Below are positions 17,332-26,351 of a DNA stretch of 64,000 nt, piece by piece (position 1 is the stretch's first letter; every line of letters starts with the position of its first letter). Under the pieces are notes generated by a model. It was not told the DNA's origin and ran no database searches. It saw nothing but the letters and a program-made list of their open reading frames with translations. The position numbers were made by a program, and so were the translations under genes. Source of the DNA: SIG575 sp045542485 (GTDB taxonomy: Bacteria > Bacillota > Clostridia > Oscillospirales > Acutalibacteraceae); NCBI GenBank assembly GCA_045542485.1, contig JAZQLC010000006.1, positions 1-64,000 on the forward strand, read 5' to 3'.

Positions 17332-19180
17332 ACACCTTTTTCACCATAGAATCAGCATCAAGTCCGTATTTTCTCAGTTGCGATTTCACTGATGCCTGTT
17401 TTACAAAATCGTCACATACCGTAACCGATGAATAGTCTCCTTTATACCCTTTCTGAAGAAGAATCGACGCAAACTTCTCAGACACTGAGCCGTCCCTGTG
17501 AGATTCCTCAAAGAAACAGATTTTATCCGTGACACTTATTTTTTCGAAAAGAGTTTCATTCAAAGGATAAATTTTATTGAGCTTTATGATTTTTATTCTG
17601 ACACCTTTTTCTTCAAGTACAGCCTTCGCCTTACAAGCCTCAGCAAAAAGTCTGCCGTATGTCACAACAACAAAATCTTTACCATCGCCGTATATGTCAA
17701 AGTCTTCGCCCGAATATACATAATCAGAGGGAAGAGTATCCTCAGCTCCTCTCGGATATCTGATTGCTACTGAATTTTCACCGCAGGACACAGCTTTATC
17801 GAAAATTTTATTCATCTCATCATATGACGATGGAGAATAAACATCAAGGTTGGGAATTGTAGTAAGAAACGGGACATCAAAAAGACCCTGATGTGATTCA
17901 CCGTCCATACCCACAAAACCTGCTCTGTCTATGGCAAGGATAATTTTCAGCTTCTGCATAGCACAGTCGTGAACAAGCTGGTCATAGCAGCGCTGAAGAA
18001 ATGTTGAATAAACGCAGAAAACGGGTATCATTCCGTTTCTTGCAAGACCCGACGCAAAAGTAATTGCGTGTTCTTCAGCAATACCCACATCGAAGAATCT
18101 GTCATCAAAATCATTACTGAATTTTTCAAGACCTGTGCCGAGACACATAGCAGCAGTAATAGCGCAGAGTCGGTTATTCTTTTCAGCCTCATTGCAAAGC
18201 TTTTCACCGAAAATATCAGAAAATGTTTTTTCACTGCTGACACGCTCACCGGTTTCAACATCAAATTTTGAAACACCATGGAAGGCACTCGGGGATTTTT
18301 CGGCAAAATCATAGCCCTTACCCTTGGTTGTTATAACATGAATCATAATAGGTTCATTTTTATTTTTTGCAATCTCAAAAGCGGAACAAAGCTGTTCAAT
18401 ATTATGACCATCAAACGGTCCCATATATGCAAAGCCCATCTTCTCAAACATTGTAGTTCCGTAAATTGAGCTTTTAATATAATTTTTAAGGTTTCTGATG
18501 AATTTAGCAATAGGCTTACCTATCAGAGGCACCTTACAGAGAAAATTATATGTTCCGGTTTTCAGGAAATAATAACGGGGTTTTGTGCGGATTTTTGAAA
18601 GGTACATAGCAACAGAGCCTACATTTTTCGAAATTGACATATTGTTGTCATTAAGAATAACGATAAGTCCGCTCTTTTCATCTCTACCCGCGTTATTAAG
18701 ACCTTCATAAACGAGACCGCCCGTAAAAGAGCCGTCACCTATCACTGCTATTGTCTTTCTGTCATCATCATAAAGTAAATTGTTTGAAACACTGACACCG
18801 TGCGCGGCAGAAACAGAAATACTGCTGTGACCGCTTGAAAAAATATCGTGTTCGCTTTCTTCACGGCGCGTAAAACCTGACAGACCACCTTCAGTTCTGA
18901 TTGTACTGAATTTATCGCGTCTGCCGGTAAGTATTTTATGTGTGTATGTCTGATGCCCCACATCCCAGATAATTTTATCTTTAGGTGATTCAAAGGTTTT
19001 ATGAAGGGCAATTGTCAGCTCAACAGAGCCGAGATTAGATGCCAAGTGACCGCCGTTTTCAGAAACAGCAGATATAAGCTCCTGTCTGATTTCAGAAGCC
19101 AGAATATTAAGCTCAGCCACTGAAAGTTTTTTCACATCATCAGGAGAATTCACTTTGTCGAGAAATCTTATCTCATCCAT
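17315..19180 (-). CDS. dxs: 1-deoxy-D-xylulose-5-phosphate synthase
   Basis: 621 residues from the ATG at 19180. First enzyme of the MEP isoprenoid pathway: joins pyruvate and glyceraldehyde 3-phosphate using thiamine diphosphate. Motifs: LGSVELTIALHKTF and IWDVGHQTYTHKIL near the front; GDGSFTGGLVYEGLNNAG with the downstream ILNDNNMSIS forming the ThDP/Mg site; the transketolase Pyr domain with VDGESHQG-like MDGESHQGLFD. A TTG 7 codons upstream would overlap ispA; the ATG is preferred as it conforms to family starts. It sits 4 bases after ispA, linking C5 unit supply with chain elongation. Confidence 0.96.
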   Translation of the reverse strand: MDEIRFLDKVNSPDDVKKLSVAELNILASEIRQELISAVSENGGHLASNLGSVELTIALHKTFESPKDKIIWDVGHQTYTHKILTGRRDKFSTIRTEGGLSGFTRREESEHDIFSSGHSSISVSAAHGVSVSNNLLYDDDRKTIAVIGDGSFTGGLVYEGLNNAGRDEKSGLIVILNDNNMSISKNVGSVAMYLSKIRTKPRYYFLKTGTYNFLCKVPLIGKPIAKFIRNLKNYIKSSIYGTTMFEKMGFAYMGPFDGHNIEQLCSAFEIAKNKNEPIMIHVITTKGKGYDFAEKSPSAFHGVSKFDVETGERVSSEKTFSDIFGEKLCNEAEKNNRLCAITAAMCLGTGLEKFSNDFDDRFFDVGIAEEHAITFASGLARNGMIPVFCVYSTFLQRCYDQLVHDCAMQKLKIILAIDRAGFVGMDGESHQGLFDVPFLTTIPNLDVYSPSSYDEMNKIFDKAVSCGENSVAIRYPRGAEDTLPSDYVYSGEDFDIYGDGKDFVVVTYGRLFAEACKAKAVLEEKGVRIKIIKLNKIYPLNETLFEKISVTDKICFFEESHRDGSVSEKFASILLQKGYKGDYSSVTVCDDFVKQASVKSQLRKYGLDADSMVKKVCENIG

Positions 19181-19184
19181 CCTC

Positions 19185-20060
19185 TTAATTATCCCTTTCA
19201 AGAAGTTTTAACGCAAGATTTTTAAGAAAATCTGCATCTTCGCCAAAGCATTCCAGCGAATTTATTGCTTCATTTGTAAGTACTTCTGCATACTCTTTTG
19301 ATCTTTCAATGCCGAGAAGTGACACATAGGTTGATTTTTCTTTCTCACTGTCGCTGCCGATTGGTTTACCGAGTTTTTCTTCTGTTGATGTAACATCGAG
19401 AATGTCATCAACTATCTGAAAAGCAAGTCCCAGGGCACTTGTAAAACGCTGTGATGATGCAACTTTTTCCTTATCGGCTCCTGCTGCAATACATCCGAGT
19501 AGTGCTGCGCAGTTTATGAGCTTACCTGTTTTCAGGTTATCCATCGTTCTGAGTCTGTCAAGCGAAACTGCTTTACATTCACTGGCAAGGTCAATTGTCT
19601 GTCCGCCTATCATTCCCTGATATCCGGAATGTGAAGCCAACGCCTTTACAGCAGACACCTTCTGTGAATCATTTACATCTGCTTTTGTGATTGTTTCAAA
19701 AGCAAGTGTAAGAAGTCCGTCACCTGCAAGAAGAGCGTACTCTTCACCAAATTTTTTATGACAAGAGGGTTTACCTCTTCTCATATCGTCGTCATCCATA
19801 CAAGGTAAATCGTCGTGGATAAGTGAATAAGTATGAATCATTTCAATTGCAGCAGCAAACGGAAGAGCTTTACAGATGTCTCCGCCGCAAAGTCTGCAGA
19901 ATTCAAGCACAAGAACGGGGCGTATTCTTTTTCCGCCGTTCTGAAGGCTGTATCGCATAGCATCTGCTACAATTTCCTCATCATATTCAGATTTATCAAC
20001 GCATTTATCAAGATATTCTTCAATCAGAGAGATATATCCGTTCAATGTTTTTTCTGTCAT
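19185..20060 (-). CDS. ispA: Farnesyl/geranyl diphosphate synthase
   Basis: 291 residues. All-helical prenyltransferase with the first aspartate-rich motif in LIHDDLPCMDDDDMRRG (about 80-96; the extra residues DDxxxxD are typical of bacterial FPP synthases) and the second in QIVDDILDVT. GGKRIRPVL is the substrate diphosphate loop. It makes C15 (perhaps C10) diphosphate for undecaprenyl and quinone precursors. Found between xseB and dxs as in most Firmicutes. Confidence 0.95.
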   Translation of the reverse strand: MTEKTLNGYISLIEEYLDKCVDKSEYDEEIVADAMRYSLQNGGKRIRPVLVLEFCRLCGGDICKALPFAAAIEMIHTYSLIHDDLPCMDDDDMRRGKPSCHKKFGEEYALLAGDGLLTLAFETITKADVNDSQKVSAVKALASHSGYQGMIGGQTIDLASECKAVSLDRLRTMDNLKTGKLINCAALLGCIAAGADKEKVASSQRFTSALGLAFQIVDDILDVTSTEEKLGKPIGSDSEKEKSTYVSLLGIERSKEYAEVLTNEAINSLECFGEDADFLKNLALKLLERDN

Positions 20061-20063
20061 TTT

Positions 20064-20249
20064 TCATTCCACCTTAAGGTCGGTGATTTTTTGTTCTGCT
20101 TCGTTCAGACACTTTTCGCAAAAAGCAACCAGGCGTGTCCCCTCCTCAAAAAGCTTCATACTTTCATCAAGAGGCAAACTTCCATCTTCCAGCTTTTCAA
20201 CCGTACTTTTAAGTTTTTCAAGAGCCTGTTCGTATGTCATATCGTTCAT
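20064..20249 (-). CDS. xseB: Exodeoxyribonuclease VII small subunit
   Basis: 61 residues, slightly short but within the family. TYEQALEKLKSTVEKLEDG is the family hallmark, followed by LPLDESMKLFEEGTRLV and a helical CEKCLNEAEQKI end. It binds several copies to XseA to make the single-strand exonuclease. Its ATG overlaps the xseA stop codon by 4 bases, giving coupled translation. Confidence 0.95.
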   Translation of the reverse strand: MNDMTYEQALEKLKSTVEKLEDGSLPLDESMKLFEEGTRLVAFCEKCLNEAEQKITDLKVE

Positions 20250-21442
20250 TCCTTTACCTCACATTCAACACTACCGTCTGCAAAAAGAACGGAAAGCGTA
20301 TCACCTGCCGACAAATCTCCGGCACTTGTAATAATATTATTATCGCTTGTCACCATAGCATATCCTCTCGACAAAACCTTAAGAGGACTCATAGCATCAA
20401 GTTTTGAAACAGCTGCAGAAAATTCACGCCTTTGCTTTTCTGTATAAAGCCTCACTGCACTTTCACAGGCAAACGAAAGTGAATCAAGATATTGCCTGTG
20501 AGATTTTATCATATCTGCAGGTTTCATAAATGCTTTTGAAGATACAAGGTTTCTGATTTTCTGCCTTTCGTTTTCAATTTTTATCTGCAACACATTTTCA
20601 ATGAAACTCTTTGCAGAAAGAACATATGAAAAATGTTCTCTCATATCCGGCACGGCAAGTTCGGCTGCAGCTGAAGGTGTAGGTGCTCTCAGGTCTGCCA
20701 CAAAGTCAGCAATTGTAAAGTCGGTTTCGTGTCCGACTGCACTGATAACGGGAATTTTGCAATTATATATTGCCCTTACAACACTTTCTTCATTGAAAGC
20801 CCACAAGTCCTCAATTGAGCCTCCGCCTCTGCCCACAATCAATACATCGGCCGCTTCCATTTCGCTGAAAAGGTTTATGGCCTCGGTAATGGAGGGCGCA
20901 GCATTTACGCCCTGCACTTCTACGCCTTTGAAGACAACCTCGGCAAGAGGAAATCTTCTCGAAAGCACATTGAGTATATCCTCAATTGCCGCTCCCGTAG
21001 GTGATGTAATCACACCTACTTTCATAGGACAATCAGGTATCTGTTTTTTGTGTGTTTCATCAAACAGTCCTTCTGAGTGGAGCTTCTGTTTCAGCTTTTC
21101 AAAAGCAAGATTGAGGCTGCCGAATCCGTCAGGCATCATATCTTCTATATACAACTGATAGACGCCATCTCTGTCATAAACAGAAATTCTGCCGACGGCA
21201 ATAACCTGCATTCCGTCCTGAGGTTCAAAGCGAAGTCTTCTGTTAGCGGAAGCAAACATAACTGCTTTGATTGAAGAGTTTGCATCTTTCAGTGTCAGAT
21301 AATAATGACCTGTCCGATAATGATTTTTAAAATTTGAAATTTCACCGCTTATAATAACCGCTTTGAGATTTATGTCGTCATCTATAAGGGATTTTATATA
21401 AGTGTTAACCTGAGTTACGGTCAATGCTGAGGGAGTTATCAT
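20246..21442 (-). CDS. xseA: Exodeoxyribonuclease VII large subunit
   Basis: 398 residues, near the family norm. An N-terminal OB fold (LTVTQVNTYIKSLIDDD, then VIISGEISNFK) binds single-stranded DNA; the catalytic core has VGVITSPTGAAIEDIL, IVGRGGGSIEDLWAFNEE and SAVGHETDFTIADFVADLRAPTPSAAAE (quoted in parts: SAVGHETDFTI and RAPTPSAAAE). A coiled coil and the LSRGYAMV end follow. Its ATG overlaps the end of the TsaD-like gene by 4 bases. Confidence 0.96.
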   Translation of the reverse strand: MITPSALTVTQVNTYIKSLIDDDINLKAVIISGEISNFKNHYRTGHYYLTLKDANSSIKAVMFASANRRLRFEPQDGMQVIAVGRISVYDRDGVYQLYIEDMMPDGFGSLNLAFEKLKQKLHSEGLFDETHKKQIPDCPMKVGVITSPTGAAIEDILNVLSRRFPLAEVVFKGVEVQGVNAAPSITEAINLFSEMEAADVLIVGRGGGSIEDLWAFNEESVVRAIYNCKIPVISAVGHETDFTIADFVADLRAPTPSAAAELAVPDMREHFSYVLSAKSFIENVLQIKIENERQKIRNLVSSKAFMKPADMIKSHRQYLDSLSFACESAVRLYTEKQRREFSAAVSKLDAMSPLKVLSRGYAMVTSDNNIITSAGDLSAGDTLSVLFADGSVECEVKE

Positions 21443-22377
21443 TTTCGTTTCTCCATAATTGAAGATAATATGGCGATACCTGCTGCGTTATCGGAAGAAA
21501 ACTGAGGCAAAGCAAACCTTGCATTGAATTTCTCAGTAAAAGATTTACTGATTATTGTGTTTGACATTACACCACCTGCATACAAAAGCGGAAGATTTCC
21601 GTATTTTTCAAGCAGTACCTTTGTCATTTCCTCAAGTGTTCTCTCTATATATGTTATACAGTATTTTGCAACATCGCAGGGCTTTTCACCCTTTTCAATC
21701 ATCTTCATACATTTATTTTCAACCCCTGAAAGACAACAATCAGCGCCTTTCATTGTGGGTTTAATTTTATATGTTTTATCACTTTCAAGGGAAAGTCTGT
21801 CAAGCTCTCTTCCGCAGGGGAACTGAAGTCCGAGCATTACTCCTACCCTGTCAACGGCTTGTCCTGCTTTAAGGTCAAGCGTTTTTGCAATAAGAGTTAT
21901 ATCGAAAATCTTCTCTCTGTGAGGCTTCACAAGAAGAGCCTCAGTTGTACCACCCGACAGATGAAAAGCAATAAACTCCTTGTCAATCAGGTCGAGTGAA
22001 TCAGAAGAATAAAGAGCAGCCGCAATATGACCTGACTGATGAGAAAAGGTATTCAGAGGTATAGAATTTACCTTGCTGATTCCTTTTGCAACACTGTGCC
22101 CTGCCAGAAAGCACGGCATATATGAGCCCTGCTCATCTCTTGGCGAAACAGAAACGCCTACGCTTGAAAGATTGTATTTTTTATCTGAGAACAACTCATC
22201 AAACATCATCGGAAGCTGCACCGTATGATGAAATACTGCATCGCTCTGGCGAAGCCCCAGTGAACCTTCCTTAACGGGCAAAAGCTTTTTAGCCTGAAAG
22301 ATTTCACCTGTTTCATCGTTGTATACGCTCAATGATGTAGTGTAATTGCTCGTGTCGATCCCAAGATGCTCAGCCAT
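21439..22377 (-). CDS. TsaD/Kae1-like (M22 family) paralogue
   Basis: 312 residues, ASKHA fold. LGIDTSNYTTSLSVYN is the N-terminal phosphate-1 motif; FSHQSGHIAAAL keeps the H-x-x-x-H metal pair of TsaD; FHLSGGTTEALLV matches the VSGGHT loop; LYAGGVMSN matches the VAGGV(A/S)AN motif. True TsaD is a little longer (about 335-345) and reads VSGGHT, so this is probably a paralogue, as found in many Clostridia between nusB and xseA, with t6A synthase elsewhere. It takes the place held by folD in Bacillus. Its real substrate is unknown. It overlaps nusB by 8 bases. Confidence 0.8.
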   Translation of the reverse strand: MAEHLGIDTSNYTTSLSVYNDETGEIFQAKKLLPVKEGSLGLRQSDAVFHHTVQLPMMFDELFSDKKYNLSSVGVSVSPRDEQGSYMPCFLAGHSVAKGISKVNSIPLNTFSHQSGHIAAALYSSDSLDLIDKEFIAFHLSGGTTEALLVKPHREKIFDITLIAKTLDLKAGQAVDRVGVMLGLQFPCGRELDRLSLESDKTYKIKPTMKGADCCLSGVENKCMKMIEKGEKPCDVAKYCITYIERTLEEMTKVLLEKYGNLPLLYAGGVMSNTIISKSFTEKFNARFALPQFSSDNAAGIAILSSIMEKRK

Positions 22378-22774
22378 TACAGTGTTCCCTTGAAATTGAG
22401 CCGAGAATACCGTTTATAAACGAACTGTCCTTTTCTCCTGCATATATTTTAGCGAGTTCAACTGCTTCGTTGATTGATACACTTACAGGAACTTCATCTA
22501 CATAAAACATTTCACAGACAGCAATTCTGAGAATTGCAAGTGAAACTCTCGGAATTCTCTTGACACTCCAGCCCTTACTGAATTTTTCAATATAGATATC
22601 AATATCGCTCATATTATCCTGGGTTTTCTTAGCAAGCATAAGAGCAAAATCGTCTTTTTCTATCTGCTCGTCCTCGTATGCGTCTTCAGCTATATCAAGA
22701 ACATCCTCGTCGGGTCTGAAGCTTTTTTCGAAAATAAGCACAAAAGCCTGTTCTCTTGCCTGTTTTCTTGTCAT
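22370..22774 (-). CDS. nusB: Transcription antitermination factor NusB
   Basis: 134 residues from the ATG at 22774, which has GGAGGAGGA just upstream; the open frame continues to 22900, but that part runs through a terminator hairpin. NusB motifs: TRKQAREQAFVLIFE, IPRVSLAILRIAVCEM and VSINEAVELAKIYAGEKDSS with FINGIL after it. It binds boxA with NusE (S10) and prevents early termination in rRNA operons. A strong terminator (22796-22836) ends 22 bases before its start codon. Confidence 0.95.
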   Translation of the reverse strand: MTRKQAREQAFVLIFEKSFRPDEDVLDIAEDAYEDEQIEKDDFALMLAKKTQDNMSDIDIYIEKFSKGWSVKRIPRVSLAILRIAVCEMFYVDEVPVSVSINEAVELAKIYAGEKDSSFINGILGSISREHCNG

Positions 22775-22795
22775 GGGTTGTCCTCCTCCGTAATG

Positions 22796-22836
22796 AAAAA
22801 AGCCCTGCAAAAACACATATTCTGTTTTGCAGGGTG
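22796..22836 (-). terminator. Intrinsic terminator between asp23/gls24 and nusB
   Basis: On the minus strand CCCTGCAAAA pairs with TTTTGCAGGG around a 12-base loop, extended by an outer G-C pair, and is followed by six T (22801-22796). It follows the Asp23 stop codon by about 12 bases. Confidence 0.85.
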
Positions 22837-22847
22837 CTTTGGTTGCT

Positions 22848-23219
22848 TTAAGATTGTGTAGGTGCGTTTTCGATGTCAGCGGTAGAAATCGTAACATCAA
22901 CCTCGCTGACCATTAATCCTGTCATATTCTGAACTGCATTTTTAATATTCTGCTGAATCTTCTCAGCGAGAATCTGTATTTTTGCATCCTGGGTTACTTT
23001 GACATAGATATGAATTTTAACATCAGTATCAGTCATAGATACTGCAACATACTTAGATGCAGAATCTGTTACCTTACAGAGGCTGTGCAGATTTATAGGT
23101 CTCTGGGCAAAGCCACTAACACCCTCAACATCCTTTGAAGCGTTTACTGCTATTGATGCAATTACATCTTCGGAAATCACAAGACTTCCGGAATTTCGGC
23201 TTTTATTTATATTTGACAT
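22848..23219 (-). CDS. Asp23/Gls24 family envelope stress protein
   Basis: About 123 residues from the ATG at 23219, which has AAGGAGG 8 bases upstream; the upstream in-frame codons to 23258 are not family-like. SGSLVISEDVIASIAVNASK and DVEGVSGF are the typical start, then KYVAVSMTDTDVKIHIYVKV and a long amphipathic helix ending in VSEVDVTI. Family members form a membrane-bound mesh through AmaP or bind the envelope under alkaline stress. It lies between spoIIIAH and nusB, as yqhY does in Bacillus; there a yqhY/acc link exists, but accB and accC are missing here. Confidence 0.93.
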   Translation of the reverse strand: MSNINKSRNSGSLVISEDVIASIAVNASKDVEGVSGFAQRPINLHSLCKVTDSASKYVAVSMTDTDVKIHIYVKVTQDAKIQILAEKIQQNIKNAVQNMTGLMVSEVDVTISTADIENAPTQS

Positions 23220-23274
23220 TTTGTCTGCCTCCTTCCTTTGTCTTATATTATACCACAAACAAAAAATTTCTCAA

Positions 23275-23826
23275 CTATTTTGTCTCAATTAATGTAATAT
23301 TTTCTGAAAAAATATTCGCCTGAGAGGCAATTATATCAATAATTTGTGTTGAAACAGTATCATTGAGTGTGTTTTTATTCAGAATCACCTGTGCTTTTCC
23401 GTCATTTATTACCACAACACACTCTCCTCCGACCTTTGCGGTTATAAGATTTTCAAGGTCCGTTTCAAGCTTTATGGTCTTTGAAATTTCTTCAAGAGCT
23501 TTTTCGGCACTGACAACAGCTTCCGGTGCTGATGATGAATCTTTGATAATTTCATTAAGTGCCTCCAGTGCTTCATCGTGCGCTTTTTTTCTGTTGACCC
23601 TTGCTGTTGTGAAATATTCATTTGATTTTTTTGTGTTTACAAACTGTGCTTCCCCGATTTCAGAGGTGTCCTCTGAAATATAATTTGAAGTCACAGTTGT
23701 CTCAGACACTACTGAAGATTTCTGGATTTCAGGCTTTGTATAGTACCAATTTACAAAAACCGCTACTCCCAATGCAGCAATTAGCGTTGCCAGAATTATC
23801 TGTCTTTTCTTTACAATAAATCCCAT
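23275..23826 (-). CDS. spoIIIAH: Stage III sporulation protein AH
   Basis: 183 residues. One N-terminal membrane segment (about 8-26, RQIILATLIAALGVAVFVNW) then a mother-cell/intermembrane domain, with FTTARVNRKKAHDEALEALN and a YscJ/FliF-like ring-building domain to the end. SpoIIIAH in the mother cell binds forespore SpoIIQ to form the feeding-tube channel across the two spore membranes. Last gene of the spoIIIA operon, 14 bases after spoIIIAG. Confidence 0.93.
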   Translation of the reverse strand: MGFIVKKRQIILATLIAALGVAVFVNWYYTKPEIQKSSVVSETTVTSNYISEDTSEIGEAQFVNTKKSNEYFTTARVNRKKAHDEALEALNEIIKDSSSAPEAVVSAEKALEEISKTIKLETDLENLITAKVGGECVVVINDGKAQVILNKNTLNDTVSTQIIDIIASQANIFSENITLIETK

Positions 23827-23840
23827 AATAAATCCTCCTG

Positions 23841-24374
23841 TCAGCTTTTTCTTTTACAGACGCTGATATTATTTGTTTTTATGTCAAGCACTGCAGATAC
23901 GGTATTGATTATGTTTTCCCGTACCGCTGCATTGTCACCACCGTCACAGACGATTGCTACGCCCCTGATATCCGGCTCCGTCACTTTAAGAAGCATACCG
24001 TTTTCTGTGGATGAACCGTTTTTTATAACAACATACTCATATTCGTATTTGCTTGAGCTTTTGTCACCGGTTTTGTCATCATCGGTTTTTATTTCTTTTG
24101 CAAATATATTTTCTTCACTCGCTTCAAGGGTTACCATTACAACGGTCTGCCCCGCCCCTTCCACAGAAGAAATAAGCTCTGTCAGCTTTTTTTCAATTTT
24201 TTCTGTATATTCATCAGTAGCTTTTACACTGTCCGTTATCACTTCTTTCTTTTCACTTTCTGCAAATTCACTGATAATCAGGAAAACAATTGCAGCCAAA
24301 GCCAGAATCACAAGCACAAAAATCTTCTTATCTTTATTTAATAGTTTTTTGATTTTATCTAATTTTTCACCCAT
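23841..24374 (-). CDS. spoIIIAG: Stage III sporulation protein AG
   Basis: 177 residues. A basic N-terminus (KLDKIKKLLNKDKK) precedes one membrane helix (about 18-36) and a ring-forming outer domain with ELISSVEGAGQTVVMVTLE, the conserved RBM-type block, and GVAIVCDGGDNAAVRENI. SpoIIIAG makes the large secretin-like ring of the channel. Its ATG lies inside the end of spoIIIAF (16-base overlap). Confidence 0.93.
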   Translation of the reverse strand: MGEKLDKIKKLLNKDKKIFVLVILALAAIVFLIISEFAESEKKEVITDSVKATDEYTEKIEKKLTELISSVEGAGQTVVMVTLEASEENIFAKEIKTDDDKTGDKSSSKYEYEYVVIKNGSSTENGMLLKVTEPDIRGVAIVCDGGDNAAVRENIINTVSAVLDIKTNNISVCKRKS

Positions 24375-24832
24375 TCAAAAATAACCTCCGTCGAAAACAT
24401 AGCTTTAAGGTTAGCCTCTATCTGCTTTTGCCGGTGTCTGAATTCTTCTTTCGCTTTTATAGTTATGCGGCTGATATATATCTGATTTTCACTGTTCACA
24501 TCTGCTTCCGCATCAACAGAAATATATTCAACTTCAAGGCTCAGAAGAAGTGAAATTGTTTCTTTCTCCGTTTCCTGCTCAGTCTGATAAATCATCTGAG
24601 ATGTAATTTCGGATGACAGACTGTACTGGTGCTCTGAAAAATCAGGAAGTTCGAAATCGATATCAACACTGCTGCCGCTGATGAAGGGAGAAAGAAAGGC
24701 ACAGACAAGAAATGTGGAAACAACAACCTTCATAACCCTTTCTGTTCCGCCTTTCGGCGAAAGAACATTTATCACGGCACAGATTAAAGCGCAAAAAATT
24801 ATGCATACCATCCATTGTTTTAATGCGTCCAT
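24359..24832 (-). CDS. spoIIIAF: Stage III sporulation protein AF
   Basis: 157 residues with two N-terminal membrane helices (about 5-24 and 34-52; VCIIFCALICAVINVLSPKG and VVSTFLVCAFLSPF) and a soluble alpha/beta domain. The pattern and its place between AE and AG identify it; sequence conservation in this subunit is low. It is a membrane partner of the AA-AH channel. Confidence 0.9.
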   Translation of the reverse strand: MDALKQWMVCIIFCALICAVINVLSPKGGTERVMKVVVSTFLVCAFLSPFISGSSVDIDFELPDFSEHQYSLSSEITSQMIYQTEQETEKETISLLLSLEVEYISVDAEADVNSENQIYISRITIKAKEEFRHRQKQIEANLKAMFSTEVIFEWVKN

Positions 24833-24840
24833 ATTTCACC

Positions 24841-25965
24841 TCATACAGTATTTTTGATTGTGATGAGAATTCCCGTTGAGAGAATAAAAAGAACACACAG
24901 AAAAATCAGGATAATATTGAATGTTTTTATGGCGTCAGACACATCACGGTAATATGCGGCAATCTCTTTGAGGGAAAACACATCGGCAATTATTGAAGAA
25001 AAAGTCATCGACAATGACCATAACCATAATTCAATTATCACCGGCAGATTAAGCGCAGCAATCGCAAGAATACCAAATACACCCACCGAACTTTTCAGAA
25101 GCAATAAACTGTTTACAACTGCGCCGTAGGCATCGCTCATTGACCCGCCGATGACCGGTATTGCAGAGCTGACGATAAGCTTTACGCCTTTCACGGTTAC
25201 CGTATCGGCAACAGAGCCGAGAATACCTTTGATTGACAGAACAGCAGTAAAAAGAGATGCAAGTATTGCAAGAGTTTTAGAGACTGTATTTTTAATAAGC
25301 ACGGCTATATTTTTCATACGCATCGTATCAGAAACTGCACTGACAGAAACAAGAGCAAAAAACATCCCCTCTGCCGGCAAAAGAAAATTTGATGAAAAAG
25401 TAGACACTGCCTCTGCAAAATACAGAGTAAGCGAATTATAATTCAGAGCAAGTAACGGGTTTCCCGACGCTGCAATAATCCCTGCAAGAATCGGCAGAAA
25501 TACGAGCATAAATTTACTGCTGAGCCTTATGGCTGCAGCTCCTGCCGAGAGAAGAGATGCCATAGGTACACATACAGTCAATGCTATGTAAGAATAGACC
25601 ACAAGTGTCACGGCTCTTTTCTTTTTTTCGTCCGGCGACAAATATGAAAATGCCACACCAACCAGAATAACAACGGCTGAATTCAGAATAAAATTTTTCA
25701 GTGGCGACTGAATTTTCCCTTCAGCAGATTCAAGGAAGAAATTTAATATATCTCCCGGCTCTGCCATAAGAATTTTTTCGAAATCAATTTCATTAAAGCC
25801 TGAATTTTCAAGAATCTGTAACGCTTCGTCTGTCAGTTCATCAGAAAGAATATCATAATATTCATCGTAATATTCCGAAACGAAATCATCATCGACACAA
25901 TGAGCCGTGAAAGAAAACATCAAACTAAGACAAACAGAAACAACTAATATTTTTACTAATTTCAT
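24841..25965 (-). CDS. spoIIIAE: Stage III sporulation protein AE
   Basis: 374 residues. An N-terminal signal peptide (about 1-23), an acidic segment with the typical GDILNFFLESAEGK and then about seven or eight membrane helices. SAIPVIGGSMSDAYGAVVNS is the well-conserved block. It is the large polytopic subunit of the channel complex in the outer forespore membrane. Confidence 0.95.
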   Translation of the reverse strand: MKLVKILVVSVCLSLMFSFTAHCVDDDFVSEYYDEYYDILSDELTDEALQILENSGFNEIDFEKILMAEPGDILNFFLESAEGKIQSPLKNFILNSAVVILVGVAFSYLSPDEKKKRAVTLVVYSYIALTVCVPMASLLSAGAAAIRLSSKFMLVFLPILAGIIAASGNPLLALNYNSLTLYFAEAVSTFSSNFLLPAEGMFFALVSVSAVSDTMRMKNIAVLIKNTVSKTLAILASLFTAVLSIKGILGSVADTVTVKGVKLIVSSAIPVIGGSMSDAYGAVVNSLLLLKSSVGVFGILAIAALNLPVIIELWLWSLSMTFSSIIADVFSLKEIAAYYRDVSDAIKTFNIILIFLCVLFILSTGILITIKNTV

Positions 25966-25973
25966 TTTTTAAC

Positions 25974-26351
25974 CTAACCAATAAAGCCTGTTGCAACATC
26001 AGCTAATTTTCTGAGCATAGGCAAAGCGAGAATTATTATCACTGTTTTTCCTGCAAGTTCCACCGTATTTGCAAGAGTGTTATTACCACTGTCACGGCAG
26101 ATTGACGCTGAAATATCCGTCAGCACCGAAAAACACAGTGCTTTCAGCAGAAGTTCCAGAAGTGATGAATCTATTCCCGACGAGGAAACAAAACCGTTTA
26201 AATAGGAAAACAATTCATCAAAGGAAGAAATAAGATATATCACTAAAACCGCCACACCACAAAGCTGACACACAAGAGAGAATTCAGGTTTATGATGCTT
26301 CAGAATCATACATAAGAATGCAATTGCAATTGAAAAAACTATAATTTTCAT
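25974..26351 (-). CDS. spoIIIAD: Stage III sporulation protein AD
   Basis: 125 residues, four predicted membrane helices, with KALCFSVLTDISASICRDSG and the following NNTLANTVELAGKTVIIILA as the family signature. Together with AC it resembles small type III secretion export components. One base upstream is the spoIIIAC stop codon region. Confidence 0.95.
   Translation of the reverse strand: MKIIVFSIAIAFLCMILKHHKPEFSLVCQLCGVAVLVIYLISSFDELFSYLNGFVSSSGIDSSLLELLLKALCFSVLTDISASICRDSGNNTLANTVELAGKTVIIILALPMLRKLADVATGFIG

Noticed and set aside
19833..20447. A 204-codon plus-strand frame opposite ispA, xseB and xseA
   Set aside because: It is antisense to three clear genes and its composition (Phe/Ser/Cys-rich) is typical of a shadow frame.
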